64,000 nt of DNA from Persicaria tinctoria (lineage: Eukaryota; Streptophyta; Magnoliopsida; Caryophyllales; Polygonaceae), in NCBI GenBank assembly GCA_037127255.1, contig JBANSL010000013.1, positions 14,776,688-14,840,687 on the forward strand. Direction: 5' to 3'. The notes under the pieces are model-generated. The model was not told the DNA's origin, ran no database searches, and saw nothing but the letters and a program-made list of their open reading frames with translations. This document shows positions 56,408-64,000 of this stretch, one piece after another (the first letter of the stretch is position 1; each line of letters starts with the position of its first letter). The position numbers were made by a program, and so were the translations under genes.

Positions 56408-57757
56408 TATACCCTTTTCAAGTTTTTTTAAATAATTGCTTTCCTTCACTTTTGTTTTAGGTAATTGTACTTTTTTAAGATGAATATTACATATTTACCA
56501 TTAAAATCAATTTTTACCCTTTTCAATTTTTATCCTTTAAAATGATTGATGATGAAGATATTTTTAACAAATCAAATTTTATCCTAAATTTTTTTTATCC
56601 TTTTTTAGAGGGATTGGTAGATTAAGATATTTTTACAAATTTTATCATTTTAAAAACTACTCAGTTAGATTACTGTACACGGATTGATGGATGAATATAT
56701 TATTATCAACGGAGAATTTTCTAGGGTACCACTTCAAGAATTTTCTAGGTTACAGGTAACGTACGTTACTCTTCAAATTATTTGATTAGAATCATTTATC
56801 GATCAATTCTAACCTAAATTATTGTGTGCAAATGATTAGAATCGTTTATCGATCAATTCTAACCTACATTCATCATTCATGTAATGCGATAATATTCACG
56901 TAATACAATGTCATGAGTTACTTACAAGAAATCACACTCTTGTAATACAATAATATTCATGTAATCAATTCCTGTAATGAATGAAATCTTCTACCCATTA
57001 CTATAGCCACATTTGTCTTGTAAAGTTGTATTACAAGAAATCACTATAACCAACTAAAGTAGCATACGATTCTTGTAATGAGTGATCTACGGTAATGAAC
57101 GAATTTGTGTACCAATTACTATAACCAACTACAATATCATACAATTATTGTAATGAATGATTTCCTGTAATGACCGAATTCTGGTAAAGACAGGTATTAA
57201 TTAAAGTAGCATACAATTATTGTAAAAATAGATAGCGATTATTTTAATCTAAATTATTGTCACTGACTAACAAGAAGTGAATACAATATCCGTAGGTAAG
57301 ATATCGATTCCCTGAAGCTTTCATCTACCCTACATCTTCGTTCTTTCAACTACCCTGCATCGTCGTTCTTTTTTGAAAATCACAAACGGTGATGACGAGT
57401 TTTTGTGTCTGTATCGGGGCGCCTAACTCCCGTGGTTGAATTAGGGTTCTCAAATTAGAGTTTACAATAATACCACGGAAATTACAGTGACAATCACATA
57501 AACAAATAAAATAAATTTATCAACCTTCAATGTCTTCGCAATCACCGTGCTTCAAGGAAGATACAATGGGATGAGTGTCACTTAATTAGAGAGATGGAAA
57601 AGAACGAGCGTTGATGGAATGAGATGAGCGTCAATGGAATTAAAATTAATTAGATATTCTACGATTAGTTGTTACAATCAAATTAAGGGCAGATATGTCA
57701 TAACAAAAACAAAATCTTTAAGGATACATTTATAAAAATAAACTTGAAAAGGGTATA
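56408..57757. mobile_element. TIR element (MULE-like or MITE), no coding
   Basis: Inverted ends TATACCCTTTTCAAGTTT (56408) and AACTTGAAAAGGGTATA (to 57757) enclose 1.35 kb of AT-rich sequence. A flanking duplication cannot be checked because the short-LTR element begins three bases beyond the right end. Inside, a 37-bp segment starting GATTAGAATC is duplicated (56784-56820, 56834-56870), and words like TCCTGTAATGAATGA recur. Confidence 0.55.
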
Positions 57758-57760
57758 ACT

Positions 57761-57911
57761 TGTTATAATATTATTATATTAGGGATGGATAAACACTAGT
57801 AAACCCTAGTTCCATATAAACTTCTATATAAAGGGTCCTGAAGACTCCTATAACACGTCAGTTTTTCCTCTCTTCTCTCTACCTCTATTCTCTTATCTTC
57901 GGTTTATCACA
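57761..57911 (+). repeat. 5' LTR of short-LTR copy 2
   Basis: 151 bp with a TATA box (CTATATAAAGGGTCC near 57825-57839) immediately followed by the hairpin GGGTC-ctgaa-GACTC (57833-57847), which carries the same loop as the internal array. Confidence 0.85.
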
Positions 57912-57975
57912 CGTTATCAGCACGAGTTTGCTCTTACTTATTTCAAGGATTCATATCTGGGCAGAGGCTCGAAAA

Positions 57976-58265
57976 TTGCCCCGTTGCAGGGATCCAATTC
58001 TGCCTCCATGGGAGACGCGGCCGACTCCCCATCTCGACCTCTCTCCTCAGATCTGACGACGCTGATCCAAGTTCGATCAGATAGCGCTCCAAGTTCGATC
58101 GATGGAGACGACGACGCCTCCGAGGCTGCCAGTGGGAGAGGGCCGTGATGTCCACATATACGCCGGCACCGAGGAACTCTAATTCCCTGAAGCAAGCCCA
58201 GAACCTGCGTCGCCGCCGAGCCCAGAACCTGCATCGCCGCCGAGCCCAGAACCTAAATCGTCGCC
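57976..58265 (+). other. GC-rich leader of copy 2 with small ORFs and triplicated 21-mer
   Basis: An ATG near 58008 opens about 44 codons (GDAADSPSRPLSSDLTTL...) and longer frames run antisense, none recognised. A unit of about 25 bp containing CGCCGAGCCCAGAACCT is present three times. The GC-rich island stands out against the AT-rich array and could be captured host DNA. Confidence 0.4.
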
Positions 58266-58436
58266 GCCACTGTGAAATCAAGACGAGGAAGAAGGAAAGG
58301 TCTGATTTTTTTTATTAATCACAAAATCAGCCCAGAGTCCTTTTGAAATCACAGATTGGCCGTATATTTTATATAATTACATAAAGCGGCCTAAAGCTTT
58401 CAGGGCTGCATATTTTGCCCCTGTTAAGTATTCACG

Positions 58437-61400
58437 CATCCCGAAGATGATGTGTAACCCCCGAAGTGGTTGAATCAATCGAATTTGTAGTATTACCTAA
58501 AACGGATAAAGTAATCTCAATCCCTGAAGTGATTGAATCAATCGAAGTTGTAGTATCCCTGAAGCGGATTCTCAGAAGCGATTGGATCAATCGGTCTTAT
58601 CCTCTGAAGTGGATGTTATTTTATTATAATATATTTTAAACGATCGAATTTCATCTCTGACGTGATGAATTATTTATTTTATTTATCTTATTTTTATGTT
58701 TTTTTTTAATTATTTTTCATCTCCCGAAGTAGATGAATTATCTCCTGAAGTAGATAAAATTGTTAAGTTTATATATCATCTCTAGAAGTGGATGAACGAA
58801 ATCATTTCCCGAAGTAGATGAACGAGCGCATCTCCCGAAGTAGATGAATGATAAATTGATCTCATCCCCGAAGCGATGAAACAATAAATCTCATCCCTGC
58901 AGAGATGATCAAGCCGATAAATTTCATCCCTGTAGTGATGAAATTATATTTATTATTTATGTTTATTTATTTATATGTATGTATGTTATATAATTTAATT
59001 TATTTAAATTATATTTGTTTAATCCTCATCTCCCGAAGTAGATGAACGGAACATCTCTTGAAGTAGATGTGAACGATTGAAAATTATCTGCCGGAGTAGA
59101 TATAAATTGTTAAATTTGCATATCTTCCCAAAAGTGATAGTTTATCTCCTGAAGTAGATAAAGTAAACACAATTTATGTATCACATCTCTTGAAGAAGAT
59201 GAAATTCGTATTTATCTCCTGAAGAAGATAAATATTTTAGCTTATATATCATGATAAAATTTATCTCCCGTAGTAGATAAAATTTTAAAATTCATAATCG
59301 TCCCTAGAACGATGATTTTTATAGCTAAACAAGCAAATTATGATTTCTCCACCAGTCTCTAGAAGTAGACGAATATGTATTTGCAGATGTTCATTTTTTT
59401 GTCACTGGAAGTTGACAATATGCCAATTTGATTTTATTTATTTATAATTTTATTAATTATATCAATTGTGCATTTATTTATCATTATCTCTCGAAATAAA
59501 TAAACTCATCCCCTGAAGAGGATGAACACATTATGCTCATAAATCGTTCTTGCAGTAACGATAATAATCTCCTGAAGAGATATATGAAAAGAAAATTCAT
59601 AAAATGTCTCTCTCTCATCAACACAAATTTGTCCCTGAAGTGACAATATTCATTTCCTGAAGTAAATGAATGATAAGAGATATATTGTATATCCTCATAA
59701 AGATTATTTAAAATCATACCCAGAACTGTATGAGTTTTATTTTAAAGTTGCACAAATACCCAGAAGTGTAGAAATTAAAGTGAATGTATACAAGTTGTCT
59801 TCTTCCCGAAGTGAGTAATAATCGATCATACCATTTCTTGAAGAATATGGACAATGTTTATATGACAATTTACTATATTTTTGAATTGCAACTTATCATA
59901 TTTTGGAGTATATGATCGAAATGTACATTATAGAGACTAATTGTCACTCGAAGTTGACAAATGAATCATTTTATGAATAAAATCATTTCTTGAAGAAAAT
60001 GATAAATTGACAAGTTTTTCTCATGGCTCCACCTGAAGTGGACAAATACAATTTTATTTTATTTATTTGTTTGTTTTTTTATTCATTTCTTTATATTGAA
60101 TAAAATTATTATGATTTTACTTATTGTAATTCAAAGCTCAAACTGTTTCCCGAAGAAACTACTTATCATGAGTGTCTAATGCGGAGTTTTGTTTGGCAAA
60201 TGGACATTTGGGAGAAAGGTTTACCACACTCCCGTAGATTGGGAAGTTTTTCAACACCAACCTAAGAGCCTGGAGATTCTACTGGTGGATTTTTATTAAC
60301 TCCTGAAGAGTGAAGAATATTTTATGAACTCTAGAAGAGCAAAAGATTTCACAAACTCCAGAAGAGTATATGATCCTAATTTTATCATTTGTACTCTTTA
60401 AGAAGTACATGGAATGTAGGTTATAAAATATTTAGAACTAGTTTTATTTGATCGGTAAAACCAATAGAAGTAACCGCATAATACGATCCGGTTAAGAAGG
60501 CCACCTCCTGACTATCCTCTAAGCATTGCCTGAAGCATACTCCTCCGGTAGAGGGTGTGAAAGAGGTATGGTTAAGCGCTTGACCAAAGTTATTGTTGTG
60601 GCTTATAGCTAGGTTTGTTATACGGTTAATTCTAAATGTCTTGAAGAACATTATATATGACTCATACCTGAAGTATGACACCAACAAAAGTTCTGACAAT
60701 ACCCATTAAATGACATCTAAATTAAATAGATCACCATATACAAGGTTCAATGGTTGAATATTATGGTTTTATAAGTGTCAAACAATTTTGAAAACCTGAA
60801 GTTTTCTCAAACATTCTTGAATGTAAAACCAAGATGAATACCATATAGCTTCAGAAGAGCATTGATCTTGTTACCTGAAGTAACAAATGACACACATGTA
60901 TGAATTGACATGGTATTGAACACCAATATCTCATATGACTAGCCAGAAGCAAGTCTTACAGAGTGAGAATGTATATATATGGTTTATTTGACACTCATTT
61001 ATCCCATTGAAACTTATCACTAACTAAAAGTTAGTTAATGATAAAATGTTTTTCTTTGTGGCATTCGGTCATTCATGTGAAACGGTGATGGGCGGGATCA
61101 TTGACATTCACATACACATCCACTAAAAGGGAATAGAAGATCCTAGGACCCGAAGATCCTCTATAAGGGTGACCGAACATATATGGTCTGTCATCTTGGC
61201 AAATCAACAACAAGACCATCTAAATTAAAAGTAAATGCAAAGTCTCTAATGTCTCTTGAATGGATTCAATGAGACATCTATGGAACACTATCATATAGAC
61301 CAGTGTAATTCCAATATTATAGATGCCTTAACACTTTGGTCATATGAAACAAACAAGTAGAGAATGTTATCACGACGACCCAGAAGAGTCGTTAGTCAAA

Positions 61401-61530
61401 TGGGCCCATGCAAGCTAGTTTGCATTTCGAATTTGACACAATAACATCTCCCTAATTATCTCCAGAAGAGAGCATGTCATTCAAAGGTTTTGAATAAGCA
61501 GCATATGTTCCGAGAAGTACCTCCTCCAAA
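58437..61530 (+). repeat. Array of constant-loop, variable-stem hairpins (copy 2)
   Basis: More than 40 hairpins checked by eye share a sense-strand core Y-Y-N-GAAG flanked by arms that pair with each other but differ between sites. Examples: ATTTCATC-cctgtagt-GATGAAAT (58921-58944), TTCATTT-cctgaagt-AAATGAA (59649-59670), TTGTCA-ctcgaagt-TGACAA (59941-59960), TTGTTA-cctgaag-TAACAA (60868-60886). Spacing is irregular, about 25-120 bp. Homologous hairpins occupy the same order in copy 1. Confidence 0.9.
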
Positions 61531-61572
61531 TGAACTACAATGAGACCACAAAGAAGTTGGATGATACATGGG

Positions 61573-64000
61573 CACTAGGCCAAAAATAGTGTTTTACACC
61601 GGTTATTATTAAAGATATACATCGGTTGAAAACCGATGTACGGATCACTGCTGTAATATATTTGAACCGATGTATAAAACTTTTTACACCGGTTTATGAC
61701 CCGATGTATAAAAGCAATTAGAACCGATGTATAATCTTTCTAGAGGCACGTGACAGGCTTACTACACTGCTTATTAAACCGGTGTATAAAATAGGTTTTT
61801 TTTTAATTAAAAAAAGGCCACCACACCTAATTCATGGTTTACCAAAATAGAAACATTACAAATAAAAAAAAACTTCCAACAATGAAAAAGGGAAAAAGAT
61901 TTATTCTAAATCAAAAAACATACATTTACATTATTATTATTATTCAAACTCCTTGAAAACTCCACTCGAAGCGTAGCTACATAAAACATGTTTTACAAAT
62001 AAGGCAGCTAAAATAGCATAGTGTACATAAGAGGTAAAAAAAAAAACTAAACTAGCAATCCATATTGACAAGGGTTCAAATTCTATGAACTTAGCATTTA
62101 CAAGTTCGATCACATTGTAGTTGTGGAACACTAATAAATGACCCAAAGTGCTGCTTTGCTCATATGAAGAGAGTTTCTCGTTAAGTCGGAGCTTCTCAAA
62201 TTTATCGATATATTCTTGCAGACCTGTGATAATTCACAATCAATTCATCATAAAGTCACATCTTATATAGACAAGGACCATTAATTTGGAGTCTCCTACC
62301 AGAAAAGTGCAAACCAGAAGCATAAAGCCTTGAGATGAAGGAAAATGGCTCCATGTCCTGTTCAGCAAACAAGGGCCAAGGAATTCTGAGTCAAATAGCA
62401 TTTATTAAAGAATATTCAATAGTATTTTCATGTGAAATCAATCTCCTAGGCTCCTACCATATTGAACATTAAAGCAGCAACATCAGTAAATCCCCATGGA
62501 TACAAATACAAGTTGCATGGCATTCATATGCACAAAAGGATAGTAGTTCAAGACACTCTGTTGCCAACTTTAAAACACCAACCTGTAGTCATTGAACAAA
62601 GGAACTGAGGCACAGCTAATGACAAGACAATACGCCAAGAATTTTGAAACCATGAAACTCTATATCACCTCCATAGATTGCTCCCTCAAAAGCTTTTGGT
62701 ATTCATCAAATGTAGCAGTACAAAAATCGGGAAACAAATCAGCTCCAGGTTCCTTGATTTCTCTCGCCAAATACTGTGACATGCATAACTAGTTACGCAC
62801 TTGCACTACCATAGTGAGTATAAGTGTATAACTAGTTACACTACCACAGTAAGCTATCTTTTTTATATATAGAATTACTGTACCAAATTAAAATTATCTA
62901 CATTGAAGTACCACCTCAAAAAAATGAAATAACAACACAAAAACTACAAGTTCAAGGGAGGGAGGAACTAGTGCCAATATGTAAATAGTTAATATATAGT
63001 AACTTACTTGAATAGACTGTACTTTGCCATGAATTGAACCTAATTAAGCAATGAACGAAAAACAGGATATCAATACCACTGTTCGAACTAGTCACCTTTT
63101 AAAAATACCTAGAATACATCAAGATATGTGTAATTAGACACCAAGCATGTATTAAGCACTCAAGGTTTAGAATCAAGTGCATAAGAAATAACAAAAGAAA
63201 GTTAGAGTTCTTTAATTACCTTCAATGCAATGTGTAGACAAATATGAAAAATATCCCATCACGTATGGTAGCCACAACAAACATATGAGTTTTACTTTTT
63301 GTCTATCTGTCAGTGGTTGCAGCTCCTCCCATGACCAATAATATTACCTTCAACTTCAAGAATATTACCACCCTGCTATTAACTAATCTCTAATAGAAAG
63401 CATGACACAATCCCATCTTATGACTCTCCAAAAATAAAGCACATCAAATTAACCTTTAGAAATTCACATCTAAGATGTATCTGTCCTACAAGCTAAAAAC
63501 AGTACATGGTAGTGTGCCATTTTTACAAGTAAACATACTCATACACACACATATATATATGATCAAGAATAACAAAAGGAACCTCATTTTTGGCTGTCGA
63601 TATTTTACTAAAATAATGCAAGTACATCATACATGAACAAATCATAAAATCAAAGAAACAAATAACAAATTCACACAAAATTGAAACTGAATTGAACTCT
63701 GTAAATGAAGTTGCATGGGAATTGGAAGGCAATCAATATAGACAAGGCCCATAGTACCTCTAGCATTAGCTTGGACCTAGACTAACTTCTTATGGCTTCT
63801 CAACAGCTTTACCTGGCAACCTGCACATGGATTATGACAAAAAGCACTATCAGCATTGGGGAAAGAGGAAGAATAGGACGAATTGGGGGAATGGGAGGAC
63901 ATAGGAATAGCGTTTATGTCAGAAATAGTGAGAAAACTAAGGGAATGTAAGTGTGTTACCTGATTGTATCAACGAGGGAGAATTAAGGAAATTGAAGGAC
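61573..64000. mobile_element. CACTA-3: left part of a CACTA element (continues beyond window)
   Basis: It starts CACTAGGCCAAAAATAGTG inside short-LTR copy 2. The next 230 bp hold subterminal repeats ACCGATGTATAAAA and TACATCGGTT in both orientations, as in other plant CACTA elements. The right end is not in the window, so the outer limit is set by the window edge. Confidence 0.65.
61940..62790 (-). other. Exon-like segments of an unrecognised minus-strand gene in CACTA-3
   Basis: Three segments read like protein on the minus strand: 62790-62665 (QYLAREIKEPGADLFPDFC, then TFDEYQKLLREQ), 62400-62290 (PWPLFAEQDMEPFSF, then RLYASGLHFSG) and 62225-62030 (LQEYIDKFEKLRLNEKL, then LGHLLVFHNYN). They are separated by AT-rich intron-like DNA. 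I do not recognise the family. This could be the element's own gene or captured host exons. More of it may lie at 63300-64000, which otherwise shows nothing clear. Confidence 0.4.

Larger units (their letters stand above)
57761..61572 (+). mobile_element. Hairpin-array short-LTR element, copy 2 (right end displaced)
   Basis: The 151-bp 5' LTR (57761-57911) starts TGTTATAATATT and ends TTTATCACA, and is related to the LTRs of copy 1. CGTTATCAGCACGAG follows as the primer-site candidate. A leader with GCCGCCGAGCCCAGAACC repeated three times (about 58210-58265) precedes the hairpin array. No gag or pol. A CACTA element starts at 61573 within it, so the 3' part and 3' LTR are beyond the window. 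Orientation is opposite to copy 1. Confidence 0.82.

Noticed and set aside
58437..61530. CRISPR-like or tRNA-like array
   Set aside because: Spacing is irregular, there is no constant repeat beyond a 7-base loop, stems are too short and unlike tRNA, and the context is an LTR element in a plant genome.

Overview
This is a stretch of angiosperm nuclear DNA, probably from a eudicot. It is AT-rich and dominated by plant transposable elements: L1-type LINEs with DUF4283, zf-RVT and plant RNase H domains, Copia retrotransposons primed by initiator tRNA-Met, CACTA, hAT, Stowaway and MULE-like DNA elements. There are no operons, CRISPR arrays or rRNA genes. I see one convincing ordinary host gene, an intronless UPF0496/DUF677 (At14a-like) gene at 3977-5062. 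Its stop codon is supplied by a hAT MITE.

Layout. 1-3900: simple and degenerate repeats with two weak minus-strand ORFs. 3977-5363: the DUF677 gene plus MITE. 6541-12542: a full-length but dead LINE (LINE-1) with a 16-17 bp target-site duplication, followed by a 5'-truncated LINE at 12599-13017. About 13090-33790: a 'Russian doll'. An outer element with subterminal GTGGTGACACTGACCTC-like repeats holds a hAT (13110-14980) containing a second hAT (13677-14627) containing a Stowaway MITE (14003-14236). It also holds a CACTA relic (15182-32615), which contains a short-LTR element (15286-20422) and LINE-2 (20497-29185). LINE-2 is itself split by a very young non-autonomous LTR element (22703-24375). 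34104-39122: a hAT-like element split by Copia-1 (34431-38785). 39230-44135: a minus-strand LINE 3' fragment split by gag-less Copia-2 (39479-43432). 45921-50164: a CACTA element (TSD TGA) carrying captured host-gene fragments, including spliceable LRR receptor-kinase exons. 50582-55723: decayed Copia-3. 55941-56074: a (TA)n-centred palindrome. 56408-57757: a TIR element. 57761-61572: a second, opposite-strand copy of the short-LTR element, interrupted by the left end of a further CACTA element that runs off the window.

The most unusual content is the short-LTR element, present twice (15286-20422 on minus, 57761-61572 on plus). It has LTRs of about 110-150 bp and no recognisable gag or pol. 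Its body is a dense array of dozens of small hairpins. Each has a different stem of 4-8 bp but nearly the same loop, YYNGAAG on the sense strand (CTTCNGG on the other). One such hairpin lies inside the LTR just after the TATA box. I do not recognise this as a described element type. Second in interest are LINE-2, whose ORF1 position holds an unrecognised open frame of about 790 codons and whose ORF2 start overlaps the preceding stop as ATGA, and the DUF677 gene with its transposon-donated stop and internal inverted duplication.
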